A stretch of 64,000 bases of DNA from Scilla litardierei. Its lineage: Eukaryota > Streptophyta > Magnoliopsida > Asparagales > Asparagaceae. Made by a program: the position numbers and the translations under genes. The stretch is taken from contig CM061132.1 of the NCBI GenBank assembly GCA_030789695.1, positions 153,301,817 to 153,365,816 on the forward strand. The letters run 5' to 3'. The notes beneath the pieces are model-generated. The model was not told the DNA's origin. It was given only the letters and a program-made list of their open reading frames with translations, and ran no database searches. Below, piece after piece: positions 24,180-36,666 of the stretch. The first letter of the stretch is position 1; each line of letters begins with the position of its first letter.

Positions 24180-24810
24180 ATTAGTTAAAGCATGGCAGCA
24201 TAAGAAACATATAAGCACGCCAAGCGTAGTGTACAAGCAGTGGCATGGCAAGTGTAGTGTGCAAAGCAGCGAGCAGGTGAAGTGTAGTGCGCAAAGTAGC
24301 GAACATGGCAAGGTGTAATGTGTACAGCAATAAGCATGGCAAATGTGGTGTGTACAATAATAAGTATGGCAAGTGTAGTATGCAAAGCAATGGCAGTTCT
24401 ATAAAAGGAAGGTACATGGCGGTTCTATACAAAATGAAAGAACTAACAGATCTATTTAACATGTTCGATATATCCATTTCACTCTATTTGACAGTGTGTG
24501 CAAGTTCGTAACTAAGGCTCCCGCCGTTAGACGGTTAGTAAGTGAATCCACTTTCAAGTGCCCCCGAAGGCGACCCGTTTACTACCGGCTAGTGCCCTGT
24601 AACCCAATCCCACCAAAGTGTACTTTATTGTCTGGACCACAAGCCAGATACGGCCAACCGAGCCATCATGAGTTATAGTGCTGGCACAAGCCAGAGTAGC
24701 CAAACAGGCCATTTGTTCTATAATTTGCCAAACATGCCACATGTTCAATGATTTTCCAAACAGGCCACATGTTCAATGATTTGCCAAACTGGCCAACAAG
24801 TTTATGATGT
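24180..24810. repeat. Minisatellites inside the solo LTR
   Basis: 24190-24400 repeats words such as GCATGGCAAGTGTAGTGTGCAAAGCA with a ~30-35 bp period. 24650-24800 repeats GCCAAACAGGCCACATGTTCAATGA with a ~35 bp period. Both are degenerate. Confidence 0.75.
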
Positions 24811-25433
24811 GGCTTCTGCAATCAATTAACATGTCCACACACACGCACACATATTTTTATCTTACATTACACGAAGGTAAACATATGCAGTTTAAAATGA
24901 GATGTATTTAAAATGTGGAGAAAATGCACAACTTGCATATCATAATATCTCGGTTTAAACAATAAAATGCGACGGTGCAAAAATGTACACTTGCCTGATC
25001 AGTCAATTTCGGGTGTCGTGGGTGTCCAAGCGATCGTAATGAGTGGCGCATTGTAACTGTGTCAACGGACATATGATGTCAACTAAAGAATTCTTAAACA
25101 ATTAAAATAATCATAACCCTAACTTTAAATAACGTTATTTATATAGTGCAAGTATAAATGTGCATTATTGATTATATACGAAATGTCTAAACTTATACAT
25201 ATAATCCTATTCTAATGTTATATAATAATAATACTAACATCAAAATGAAAACTGTGAAATACTGCTACCATACAAGGCTTAGGCATGCATCACATTAAAC
25301 TAACACTAACAAACTCCTAATATTATTATATGGTTACATCTTATAATATAAAAGGAAGTAATAAAATAACTCATTAATAATCTAATACTTATATATATAA
25401 TAAGTACTGTCATTTTAACTCATTTCACCTGTC

Positions 25434-27060
25434 ATGTCTTCATCTCCCTTTCATTTCTATCTCGTTTTCTTTCTTTCCTTTGCAGGTGGAGAGAGGGCAG
25501 ATCGACGGCCATGTGAGCTGTACGTCGGCGGCGGCAGTCGCAGCAGCAGGCGGGGCGAGGCAGCAGTCAGTGGCCGCAGGCGCTGGGAGGCAGAGAGCAG
25601 CAGCGCCTGGCCTGCTGGTGGCGCGGCGACGACGGTTCGTGGTCGTCAGGATCTGGGGCGACTGGCGAGGGCGGAGGTTAAAGGAGATGGGGCGGTGGGG
25701 TTTACAAGGGCCAAGGATGTGGCTCGGGGAGATTTTGGAGAGACAGGGCTGCCGCGCGGCGAGGAGGAGGCCGGGGGAGGTCGTTGGGCTCGCCGGTGGT
25801 GGGAAACGGCGTCAGGGGCTCCTCTGTTTTGGGTGAATCAAGGGAAGTGGAGCGACAGTTTGAGGCTGTCGGCGCCGGAGAGGAGAACGCCAAGGGGGTG
25901 GATCTGTTGGGTTGGAGTGAGGGTCGTCGGAGGCATTCGGGTTGTGGGGCGCTAGAGGGAGGATACTGATGAGTTCGAACTGAGGAGGTTGGGTGCTTCG
26001 GGTTGTCCGGCGGTTGAGGCTGAGGAAGGTGGGGCGCGGGTGTGTGCTGGTGGTGTTGAGGGACTGGAGGGGAGAGTTTGGTGGCTACGTTATCAGCGGC
26101 AACATGGGGTCGGAGAGGCAGGAAGTGTCAGAACAGGGGCAGGCATTGCTGTTGGGTTGTCTCGTGGTCGGTGGCGAGTGGGCTAGGGGGTAGCTTGCGG
26201 GAGGTCGGAGCGGGGTTGCAGTCGAAGGTGGTTGGGAGTTGGGTGCTACAGGAGGAAGGAGCTCGGAGACGGGAACTGGTCGGAGTAAGCAGGGCACCTG
26301 GGTGCTTGCCAGTGGAGTTTGGGAGAGGGTTATGGGATGAGGCGATGGCCAAAAGGGATTGTGGGAGGCTGCGGTCTGACCGGATGGAGATGGAGGTAGG
26401 CGGCGGCTGTCTCGGGGATTGCAAGGAGGGTTATTGTGGGTTCGCTGCTGCGGTTGGGCTGTGGTTGGGAGGTGGCGACCGGTGAGAAGCTTGGTAGAGG
26501 CAAGGCTTCGAGGCGCCGGGTTGCAGCGGGCTGAAAGGGTCGGTGGCGTTGGTCCTTGGCGGGGTTGAAGAGGGGAAACATGGATTGCGGTGATGGACTC
26601 TCGAAGTCGGGCTATCGAGTGGGGAGGTGAAGCTTGTGGGTCGAGGTTTTCGGAGCTTCGAACGAATGGAGGTTGACGGCGATGAGCTGGGTGTTTGGTT
26701 GCGGGGAGGTGTCGCCTCGGTTGGGCTTCGGGTCGAGGGCTTCGAAGGGATGGAGACGCTGTGTATGGGTTTAATGAAGAAAGGTAACAGAGGAGAATCG
26801 AAGAGATGGGTTTAGGCGCTCGGAACTCTGGGACGGCAGAGGCCTGGGTCGGGGTTTGAGAGCTGCTCATGGGTTGCTTTGAAGAAGAAGGCTTGTTGAT
26901 GAAAATGAGAAGCTGCATGGTTTCCTTTGAAAAAGAGAAGAGGAGAAGTAGTAAAGGGGGGTTGCTTTGCATGGGATATCTCGTGGAAGCTTGGGTTGGG
27001 TTGGGGCTTCATGAGAGAATGAGGAGGGGATGTTTTGTAGTGCATGGGTTTGTGTAGAGC
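25434..27060. other. GC-rich exon-like block in solo LTR, not called as a gene
   Basis: A sharp GC-rich island with open frames on both strands (for example 295 codons on minus at 26085-26972, rich in Pro, Ser and Arg). The minus strand enters it through a pyrimidine-rich leader. It corresponds in position and style to the GC-rich block of the nested element's LTR. No known domain and no conserved start; most likely transcribed U3/R sequence of the LTR. Confidence 0.5.
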
Positions 27061-29084
27061 AGAAGTTAGAGAAAGAGAGAGATGTGGGGGTTCACGTGGG
27101 ATGATGGAGGGAGAGGAAAATTTGGAATTGGAATATATGTTTTATTTAAAAGATTTGTTTTAATCAATAATTATTAGGGACTATTATTAGCAAGAGTTAA
27201 TAGAAAAGTTCGAAACATATTAATAATTAGGGAATTAAGAGCAATGGAAAAAGGAAGGTTTGAATAATATAAATAATTAGAGAAATTAATGGGTTTGAAT
27301 GAGATAATTACTTCTAAAATTGTTATAGATTTAATTAGGTTTTACAAAAGAAAGTGTTTAAAACAAATTTGAATTCGAATTTTTTTTGAAAACATATGAT
27401 TTTGAAAACTCAAAACATTAATAACAAATTTAAATAAACTAACCTAATGCAAGTATACTAATGAGACCAACACATCAAGAATAATATGAGATTATTATAA
27501 ATGAATTTAAGGGTTGGATATGATTGGTCTAGTTTATAAAAGATTGATTTGGATATTGATTTAGTAAGATTTTATTAGTATAATAGATATGATTTGGGTG
27601 ATCCTTAACTAAGATATGACAATTTATTCGATTAGGATATCTGATACATTGGGATTAGATATGATCATCCATTCGGTTAAGATATTGGTTGGGTTAGCAA
27701 GAAATCAATTTGGTTAAGATTTGATCAAAATAAGATTTGAGGGATAATCTGATTAGGGTAATCGAATTATTATGATCTCGCCCCTGCAAACAACATCAAC
27801 CAAAGGTAAAGAAGATATTAAGGTGATCGCTAAGTCGCGTCTTCAAGATATGAAAATATAATATAAAAAATCATATATACTAATCCTTTAATAAATCACT
27901 ATACTAATAGAATACCTACGAAATTTGTATATACAGAAACAGGCCGTTACAACTTTCTTTGGGCACGTAAACTAAAGTCCATACTTTATTTACGTGCATT
28001 GACCCTTTTTCGATTTCATCAATCCATTTCTTAGAGTCCCTACTCCGAATGGTATCTTTGGAAGTTGACTAAGTCATCATCAACTATGATGTTTTACTCG
28101 GCTTATCGTCTCATGAGACTCGAGTAATCCTTGTGACTTCCTAATGATTAATTTGAGGAATATTATATTTATAAGGTTCTAACATAACCTTATCAAATTT
28201 ATAGGCATTATTATCTGGGTTTAAACCCAGAACGAGGATTGTAACTCAGTGTCATTAGCCATGTGTCGCACTAAGTTTGACAGAGTACGATTCATGCTCT
28301 CTAACACACTGATGTGTTAAAAGACTTGACCTGAGAGAAAATCTCATTTTCTTTTTAGTTCACAAGACTTAAATAGCTAAGTATTATTCTCTTCGATCTG
28401 ATCGAAGTAGCACAAATACTTCTATCATTTGTTTATCTATTTTATCTGACTCGTGTTTCAGCAAGAACACGTGTCATAATAAAATAAGAACAACTTATCC
28501 TGGCTAACTTAGACTTGGGTCCGGATACATTAGTATGTACGAGACTTACGAGTTCACCAAATCATTCTCCCACTGTCTTACAGATGGAATTTCGGCCATC
28601 ATACCTTTGAGACAAGATTCACAGGTGTCTTTCGACTCATAATACGAGAGGTCAGACCCATCTTTATGTGACTTGTGAAGCTTAGCCTCTTCGGTACTGC
28701 CTAGTCTATATTGCGATATAAGATTTGCTACCAACTTGCGTATACATGTTTTAACTCTTAATACAACATTGTTATACATTATAATCACTTCAAAACATTT
28801 CTTCTAAAGTAATGTGACGATATTCGCCAAGTGTGAGATAAGTTCCATATGGCCTAAAGACAACTTTTGTTCATTAGCCAATATGTGAGACTATCTTTAT
28901 ATAACAATTATTCTGAAATTTTAGACATCAAACATGTCGTATTTTCAGTTCCTCCTACTATGCCCTTTTCCATGTTAGACCAAACGTTCTTTCTCAATGA
29001 ATTTTCCTTAGTGCATTCTCCTTTCTAAATCATATTTAGACATTTCATATCCTAACATAAATATTAGATGTGCAAGCATCACAT

Positions 29085-29999
29085 GCATCCAAACACTTGA
29101 GCTTTACAACCTTGAGGAGACTCAACAAGTTGCTCTTCTTAAGATTTAATTTGGATACTTTGTCTTGTACCACTCTTACACTCATATTCGAGTCAAACAG
29201 TTTGATCGAAGTTTCAAGTCTTGCGGATTGAAACTGTTTTCCATACAACCTTGAGGAGACTCAACAAGTCATATGGAGAAACTGCTTTGAACATCAGTAT
29301 GTTTAAGCTGCCCATGTTCATATATGCGAGTGTTAAGTAGTATACTTTTATTGTGTTAGATTTTAAAGCTTAAGGAAATTATTGTCCTTAACTCAGTATT
29401 AGGAAGGACATTTTAATATCAATGAGAATATAGTTTGGTTTATCAAATATTCCTTAACTAATCATTTTGTCCAGTTGACATATTTCTTTTAAGGATATTA
29501 TAATTTTGGATTCCATCGGTAAACATAGAACTACCCTAGTTTAGCATATGTTCAATTTTAAATATAGATAGAATGATTTTTATCTAACTATATCCTCCCA
29601 TTATTTTTGCAATCATTTTTAGTCATAATAATGAACGATTTAATTAAATAATGGGATAGGGACCCAACCACCCTAAGCTTCAACCTTGAGGAGACTCAAC
29701 AAGTTGATCGACTTTGTAGTTGGTATATTATCGCATTATCAATCACATCACTTGTGACTCCCTATTGGGTTTTACCCCTAGTCACTTATGATCTTTAGGA
29801 GACTCAACAAACCATAATGACTAGTCTAGTCGAACCCGTGTTTTCATGTCTAATATTAACTTACACCGATACTCGAGGAGACCCAACGCATCACTGTGGG
29901 TTAATACCAGACTACATCTCAAGTATGATGGAGTCGGTTTCTAAAAGAGACCATGTCATAGATTGAGGAGACTCAACAACTATGACAGGCGTCTTTTAG
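29085..29999 (-). repeat. Array of six stem-loops with a conserved apex
   Basis: TTGAGGAGACTCAA or a close variant recurs at 29112, 29251, 29686, 29794, 29873 and 29963 and is self-complementary (TTGAG-GAGA-CTCAA). Each copy sits at the centre of a longer inverted repeat with its own stem: GCATCCAAA/TTTGGATAC (29085-29158), TTTTCCATA/TATGGAGAA (29236-29281), CCAAC..TCAAC/GTTGA..GTTGG (29664-29723), CTAGTCA.TTATG/CATAATGACTAG (29778-29824), GTCT..TATTAA/TTAATA..AGAC (29848-29912) and CTAAAAGA..TGTCATAG/CTATGACA..TCTTTTAG (29941-29999). In element sense (minus) the apex reads TTGAG-TCTC-CTCAA. This points to an RNA structural signal in the leader. Confidence 0.8.
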
Positions 30000-30049
30000 T
30001 CCCCTAATCCAAAAACAAGGAGGGCTACGACTAACCTTGAAGAAGATTT

Positions 30050-30254
30050 TTAACGTAATTGACTAGATATAATTGACGATGTCACATAATCATAATTCGC
30101 ATCCTTGCTGTCCAGCGAAACACGGCCAGAGATTTGGCTATGCCAGGATCACTATCCCAAGTCGAGCTAGGGTGATCCACAACACTAGTCAAAAAACACT
30201 AGACCGGATCATGGTCCATTGAAGGAAACTTATTATTCATATGTGTCCCATCAA
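30050..30254 (-). other. Leader module shared with the nested element
   Basis: Its reverse complement matches 18571-18770 over ~200 bp with substitutions and small indels. It lies ~670 bp inside the 5' LTR and immediately upstream (in element sense) of the hairpin array. Confidence 0.75.
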
Positions 30255-30907
30255 GTAGAATTGGCTTCATTAAAACTAGTTAACCCTATCAACTAGTTGA
30301 ATCCTAAAATTCGAAATTTTTAGGATTGGGTAATAACTTTTATTAATGTCCTTATAAACTATAAGGATTATTATGGTGCTATCCTAATCATTTATTAGGC
30401 ATTTAAAGTTCAAGTTGAAACAATTTAAATCACAGCCCTTTGTTCAAAATTATTATTAAAACAATTAAAATAATAATTTGGAGAGGACTACCCTAAACAT
30501 TAATTTAATTTGTTGCAACAATTTTTTAATCGTAGCATGTCCATTAAAATTATGTTATAATTTTCTGAAAGATTTTAATGACTATCCTAATAGTTTTTTT
30601 GAATTATCACATAATCAATAAAACTAATATAACCATTATTAGCAAACAATTTAGCTAAGCATGACAAATCAATTAAAATCTCCTAAATTTTTCTTGCTAA
30701 ACATGCAACTTAAATTTTATCTCACAATTTTAAGTTACATAAAAATTATTACATAATTTTAAAGATTTAAATCTAATTTTCAAAAATAATTTTCGAAAAT
30801 AAAAACGTTGCTTTAAAACGAAAATTTTAATAGTTTAAAATTCAACCTTCATTTCATGGAGAAACATGCTGCATTTTATAAATTGCAAATCATAGATCAT
30901 GTAGACT

Positions 30908-30923
30908 ATAGCGCTGAAACCAC
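30908..30923 (-). other. Degenerate primer binding site
   Basis: The minus strand reads GTGGTTTCAGCGCTAT after the 5' LTR end, a diverged form of the TGGTATCAGAGC type. Confidence 0.55.
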
Positions 30924-32008
30924 TGAAGGGTTTTCTAGGTCCTTAGGGCCATAAATTCGATGTCGGGCCTAAGTCGGTCGGACGACGAAAACAAATTAGC
31001 AGCGGAAAAACAGACTTAAAATAATTCTAAATCAAACCCTAAAGGGAACAAGCCATAGCCATGATCTCTACTATCCCGGGGTTGGGTCCGTCCAATCCCT
31101 AAGGATAGATCAATCTAACAGTTGCAATATATAAACGCATGTTTAATTCAAACTACATACCTTTCACTTTGTTTCTGCAGAATACGAAGCGTCGTTTTCA
31201 ATAACATTTCTTTAGCCCCCACACCGCTTCTCCCAAGACGAACCGCGTTCCGAGGCGAGCAACACCCTAGTCGCCGATACAACCACGCATCGAAGAAGAT
31301 TTCACCTTCAGTGGATCCTTCGTCAAGACTTCGGATCCGATCCGAGCTCCTTCGTAGCTTTGTTAGAGCCCGAACAGGAGCAATGAAGAAATTTAGGGAG
31401 AAAGAGAATATTTAATTTAAGCTCAGATCTGGGTTTGCTCACGTTAATGGAGCTACTCAAATCTGGAGCTTGGGACAAGCTTCAAGGATGTGAGTAGACT
31501 CCTATTTATATAGGCGGCTGACCCCTCCCCTTCACTCCATATCCGCCAAAAAAGTGTGTCATTTGGGGCGACCGCCTGCAGCAGGCGGGCGGGTCCCGCT
31601 CAAGCGCCTGGTGGGCCCCGGAGGCCCGCTCGCTTGGTGGGCCCGCTCACCTACGCGCGTGGACGCCCGCCTGCTCGGGCGGGCACGTGCACCTGCCTAA
31701 GCGGGTGAGGGATGCGCCTACGAGTCGGGCATGCCCGACTCACAATGCCCTTTAATGGGCCCTTTTGGCTTTTATGGCTCTAACTTGTGCATTTGGAGTC
31801 TGTTTTCGACGTGGTTTGAATCTGCGTTTAGATCAGGACGATCCCGTCATACATGTAACCATTTCCACGTGTTTATTTTATTAAATATACACGTAAATAT
31901 TTTGCGACACATTTAATTTCATTTGTATCATATGCAAAATTCCCACATCTATTATAAAAAATCATTTGCATCAAATACAAATGAACTGAGGGCATACATC
32001 CCCCAACA
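30924..32008 (-). repeat. 5' LTR of LARD-like element (1085 bp)
   Basis: Same ends as 11338-12740. It keeps the TATATAAATAGG box (about 31502-31515, minus) and the GC dyad block (31565-31735), but lacks ~300 bp present in the other copy. Confidence 0.85.
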
Positions 32009-32013
32009 GATAG

Positions 32014-32519
32014 GAGCTTGACAGATGTACTTTAGTTGTCTGTCACACAAGATGGATAGGAGCCCAAAATGACAAGTTATGCACATTGGCACACTAGGCA
32101 ACTGATGAACAATGTTCAGACGCCTGTTAGTTGACATGCACCTGTCTATTGTACTTCAGTCGCCTGAACCAAATGCTCAAGTATGAGTCAAGGAATTTTG
32201 ACTTGAGCATGTACAAAATAACTGTCTTTTGAAGGATGGCCAGGCGCCTGGAGAATACCAGTCGCCTGTCATGCCTTCAGCAGCAGCCTGTTGGAAGTCC
32301 AAGAACTCCAATCCGAGTTCTTGTCATTGGGAACCTATTGGGTTAGATTCTATGATGATCCTAAGGTTCACCAAGATGATAAATGCATATGCATGAATAA
32401 AAGACCATCTAATCAAGGCATTACAGTGTTATAGACTCAAAAAGAGAAACACAAGTAATAAAGTATTACATGGATTACAATTTGCTTCACCTAGAGTCTA
32501 AGACCACAAGCTCTAGTAG
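32014..32519 (-). repeat. 5' LTR of gag-only Copia element, outer part
   Basis: Resumes the LTR after the nested insertion (GAGCTTGACAGATG..., matching the 3' LTR from about 7560). It stops at CTCTAGTAG where the TGTCACG-type LTR at 32520 begins. About 335 bp of LTR end are not found in the window and presumably lie beyond the second insertion. Confidence 0.85.
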
Positions 32520-33615
32520 TGTCACGACCCGTTCCTCAGGATACCCGATAAGTATGAATCCGTATCAGGTATCCCCGAAACTACGGGAGTGAAAAAGAAA
32601 AATGAGGAGAGAGAGAAGAGAAAAGTACTGCTCGGAACAGAAAAATCCACAGGCCATTACACACGTGCTGGGAAGTATAGATAATGCTCCAACTAAACAG
32701 ACAACACAGACAACACAGGAACAACATAGAAATAATTAAAAGACAACAATGGAAACTTATTGATTTTATTTATACATCATCAATATTACATCATATCTTT
32801 CTTTACAATATCCTCATGTACAAAACCTCATATACATCACCTTATCACTCTTAGCAAACAAAACCCAAAGGGTGTAACACACTCTCACTCTCATCTCACT
32901 CACCAATCCCATTCTCAAGTACACCACTTTCACATAAGCTTCACTGCTCCAACTCCCTGACATAGCTCCTGCTATCAAACCAGTCCTGAAACCACAAGCT
33001 GGGACACGTCACAGCGTGGCCCAATAGGAAATCTAACATCACTATCAGGATCCGGTTTTAGAACTGGTCCTTTTTAACTAACCATCTATCTACACGTGTC
33101 ACAACAACCATAGAACTAATACAGAATTAAAATGAGCGTGGCATAAATCGTAGGATGCTAAGGAGCCAGACTTCACACATGGTGGGTGAAAAGTGATACC
33201 TCAACCAGCGACACATGCACTGGAGGGGCCTCTCGTAACTCCCTACCCGAACGGGTCAAGATACGGGAGTGAGACAAATCTCGGGTTTATCGAAAAATGG
33301 AGAAGACCAATAATTACCACATGGTGCATCACGAGTACACCACCAGACTCTCTAACTCTAGTCAACTCCCCCTCACGGAAGTGACAAGCGAGTGAGAAAT
33401 CGATCATATGTCTGCTCCTTAACTCCTAAAATTTACCCACGTTTCCACCAAACATGTATCTGGAGTCTCACCCATTTTAGAATGGATCTAGCGCTTCAGA
33501 CATCGTCTCTCTGCCTCACTCTCAGTTTCATAGCGGTCTCAATTACCACTTTCACAATTTCATTTCTTCCATCAATTTACCGATGTCGTGTTTTCTAACT
33601 ACAAACATCGCATCC

Positions 33616-35700
33616 TGATGTGTAATTATATTCCACATTTTATCTATAATATTACACGTCAAAATGATTGCTCATTTACATATTTCATACGATTTTGTGC
33701 TATTATTTGGAACAATATGACTTTCGGAGCGTTTATTCCATTTCAGGGATTTTGAGCGATATTGGAGCAATTTGGAGTCAATAAGACGATTGGCGACGGG
33801 AAAGCACCAATGAGACTCATGATGACATGCTCAAGGTGCCAAAGAAGAATACTGGAGCAAGGAAGGGGCAAGAGAGAAGGTCGCTCGATCGAACTATGAT
33901 GCGGCGAAGGAATCGAGTGACCCGAAGTGCTGAAAACTGGACAGCTGTCCACTATTTCTAAATCTGTTATCACCTGGGATTTTTCAATATTTTTCTGATA
34001 TTTTTCCAGATAATAGACTTCAAGACGGTTCCAACTCCACCAAGAACGCATAAATCGGAGGTCGGATGAGACCTGGGGAATTTCTGCAAGTTGATGGTGC
34101 AGAGCTGAAACTGTTCTCAGCAGCCTACTCGGTCGAGCAGTATTCTACTCGGCCCGAGCTGTGCACTACTCGACCGAAATGTTGTTTTTGATGTCCGAAT
34201 CGACCGAGCAACCTCCTGCTCGGTCTGAGCAACCTCTTACTTGGTCCGAGTAGTGTGCAAATGAGGCTGAAGTGCGTTTTTAGTCCCAAATCAGCCAAGC
34301 AACCTTTGACTCGACCGAGCAACCTCTTGCTCGGTCTGAGCAATGTCCTACTCGACCGAGCAGCACCGAATCAGCCCGGGTTGGCAGAGCGACATATTTT
34401 GGAAGATGTTGATTCTTTGTACAACTCGACCGAGCAGCCGAACGACTCGACCGAGCAGCTTTGTGCTCGGACCGAGTCACTGTGGGCCAATTCTTCTGAT
34501 CTGCGCCTGGATTTTTGGGACGATCGTGAGGGTTTTAAGGGGATTTTCTGACAAGCCAGAAAAGGGCTCTAAGGGGGGTTCTGTATAGTTTTGGGAGGAG
34601 AGTTCTGAAGGGATTTTTAGATTAGATTTTTGAGAGATTTTTATATACTTTTCAAAAGAGAATTTTTAGATCCTTCTTAAACTTTTGTGGAGACGATCTT
34701 TTGGGGAGTTTGGCTATGCCCTAGGCCCCTCCTTTGTATCAAGATAAGTATTTTTGCCCTTTTAATTCTTTTATTATTTCTTTGTGATTTATTATTGTTT
34801 ATCCATTCTTGATGCATGCAATGAAATCTTTGTGCGTTATTTTATCTATTGATATTGCTATTCTTGGGTAGTCTTTTCTAGGGCTAAGGGATTAGCCCAT
34901 AGATCTTAGGATTTAGATGTAAAGTTGGGATTTTTATGGTGCGTTGGTTATAAATGGGGTTGTATTTTGGTTGATCTAGCAAGATCCCTAGGAGAATTCG
35001 TACTGAGATCGTGCCCACGGTCGGTGGAATCGATTAGCTTAAGAAATATCCTATGGATTTAATTATGGAGTTAGTGGATTTAACCAAGGCTCATGACCAT
35101 GCACGGCTTGTGCGTTGAGGGGATCCACCGATGAACTATATAACTAATTAACGGCTACCGCCATTGCGTCAATAAGAGCCACCAAAATACCTCAAAGCTC
35201 TAACCCACGAGAGTGGTATGAGTTAAGAGCATTCGAACCACGACAGTGGTGAGATTATTGTAGATCCTTACTGCACGTATCGTATGCGCCTATTGCGAGA
35301 GCGGGGTTAATGCGATACGTTAGATTCATGATGTCCAGACACATGAATTCACTTCATAGATGCTACAATCCCCAATAAAACCAACGCAACGTAAGAGTCC
35401 TAGCCTAGCGTCGATATCCGACGGTCCTAGTGGCGAGCCCTAAGCTCTAATCTTTTGTATTTTATTTTTTTCTTTCTTTGTGTGGAATCACTTGCTTGCG
35501 ACGTTGAGTGACACAACCTTCGCATCCATCACCATTACGACCACCCATATTCCATATCCACCAATAAACCCGCAAGTCTAACTCAACCTAGGAGTAGATA
35601 GGTAGTATAGCACCGCTTCCCCGTGTTCGATACCCGCTTGCCACTATAATGTGCGCTTGCGGTAAACGACATCGTTCGGGGTCACATTCCGGACGCATCA
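33616..35700 (+). repeat. 5' LTR of Athila-like element (2085 bp)
   Basis: Contains an array of CTCGACCGAGCA / CTCGGTC(C/T)GAGCA dyads at 34125-34490, just upstream of a TTTTATATACTTTT box near 34641. The rest is non-coding; small frames such as 34255-34551 are repeat-driven. Confidence 0.9.
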
Positions 35701-35724
35701 AGTTTAAGGCGCCGTTGCCGGGGA
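35701..35724 (+). other. Primer binding site, Athila type
   Basis: TTTAAGGCGCCGTTGCCGGGG follows the LTR by two bases. It is the primer-site class common in Athila-like Gypsy elements, with one changed position near its start. Confidence 0.8.
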
Positions 35725-35937
35725 GGCGTTCTGCCATATTAAATTTTTTTTAAAAAACCAGAGATTTTTCCCCACCACCTGATATTATTTTTATCTTTAT
35801 CTCTTTTTGTACCACTGACGTCTTTTCCAGGTTGTCTATTTTTCTTGATCAGGTACAATTGATGCAGCGATGGTACTTTCAAAGACGCGACCGGGTTCTA
35901 TACGATCTTATATATACCTTGCTACATTTTTCAGGCT

Positions 35938-36666
35938 GATGGAGAGTCCTTAAGAGAAGCATTGCGCAAATTTGAAAGAATGTTAGGGATGTTCCATACG
36001 GAGTCAGACCATGAGTGGGATGGTTCCAGGCTATTTAATATCATTGCTGGAAGACTAAAGGGACCCTCACGTGAGTTTATGAAGAGGATGCAAGTGGGAA
36101 AGCTCAGTGATCTGCAGCTGGTAGCAACCTTAGAGAAAATGATAGATGATGCTCGATCTACCGGTTTGCTAACCGTTACGGTAGGTAAACCATCCGACCA
36201 AGCACTCATCGATTTTATTATGGCTAATGTCTCTGATGCAGGTACTATCATAGATGGAGTGTATGCTTCACTTGAAGGTGATCACATCCACCTTTACACG
36301 ATTAACACTCCACAGATAGGGACGTCTGAGCTGCCAGAGGAGGACACATATATGGACCTATTGAGAGGCATCGTGGATGCAGTTCGATGCACCGGTCCAT
36401 TAACGATAACGGCAGGTGACCCTTTTGAGCTCGGATTTCAAAATTTTATTACTCATCGTATCTCTTCCACATGCACAATTGATGATGGAGTCTGTGCTCT
36501 AGTTGAGGGGCACAAGACCCACTTTTATACCATGGCCGAGATACAGGAGCACATAGAGCCACCTGCACCTACTACTGAGAGGGCCAAGCCACACCATCCA
36601 GTGCCTCGAGTTCCAAGACGGAAACGAAGACATATGCATAGAAAGGAGAAGATGAAATTCACTTAG
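35938..36666 (+). pseudogene. Element protein with two internal repeats, function unknown
   Basis: The open frame extends upstream of the first ATG (35962), with GESLREALRKFERMLGMFH weakly recalling the ES..EA..RF..LL...P..H signature of retrotransposon gag. Residues ~53-113 and ~131-191 (counted from 35962) are two copies of one module: a helix, TG.LT(V/I)T.G.P, a hydrophobic ..FI segment, then T.IDDGV.A..EG...H.YT. A basic tail (PRRKRRHMHRKEK) follows. Stops at 36664 and about 36673 interrupt the frame before an acidic continuation. I do not recognise the family. Confidence 0.5.

Larger units (their letters stand above)
14531..27951 (-). mobile_element. Solo LTR (about 4.3 kb), itself interrupted
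   Basis: In plus coordinates it starts TGTCACGTCCCGCTTCC and ends AGGCCGTTACA, flanked by perfect ACTTT duplications (14526-14530, 27952-27956). On the minus strand it reads TGTAACGGCC...GGGACGTGACA, the same end style as the nested element's LTRs (TGTAACGGTC...GGGTCATTACA). No second LTR, primer site or polypurine tract is seen, so recombination to a solo LTR is the simplest reading. It is split by the insertion at 14757-23882. Long GC-rich open frames in 25480-27045 lie in the LTR body and have no domain. Confidence 0.75.
27957..30923 (-). other. LARD-like internal region, 5' part (leader), non-coding
   Basis: Resumes after the solo LTR's ACTTT duplication. No reading frame of note (longest ~80 codons, no motif). 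It holds a six-hairpin array (29085-29999) and a module (30050-30254) shared with the nested element. From 30260 to the LTR it is AT-rich. Confidence 0.65.
11338..32008 (-). mobile_element. LARD-like non-coding LTR retrotransposon (Copia-type ends)
   Basis: LTRs at 11338-12740 and 30924-32008 share TGAAGG..TTTCTAGGTCCTTAGG at one end and ATCC.CCAACA at the other. The flanks GACAG (11333-11337) and GATAG (32009-32013) are a 5 bp target duplication with one change. The uninterrupted copy at 6465-8397 shows GATAG at this place, confirming the empty site. On the minus strand AAGTGGGAGA precedes the 3' LTR and a degenerate TGGTTTCAGCGC primer site follows the 5' LTR, both Copia-like. After removing the nested insertions the internal part is about 4.75 kb and shows no gag or pol, hence 'large retrotransposon derivative'. 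Confidence 0.8.

Noticed and set aside
26085..26972. 295-codon minus-strand frame in the solo LTR
   Set aside because: Pro/Ser/Arg-rich frame inside a GC-rich LTR block, with overlapping open frames on the other strand and no recognised domain; best explained by composition.
34255..34551. 98-codon frame in the Athila-like LTR, with a longer relative at 39715
   Set aside because: Produced by the CTCGACCGAGCA dyad repeat (Ser-Thr-Glu-Gln-Pro runs); it lies upstream of the TATA box.
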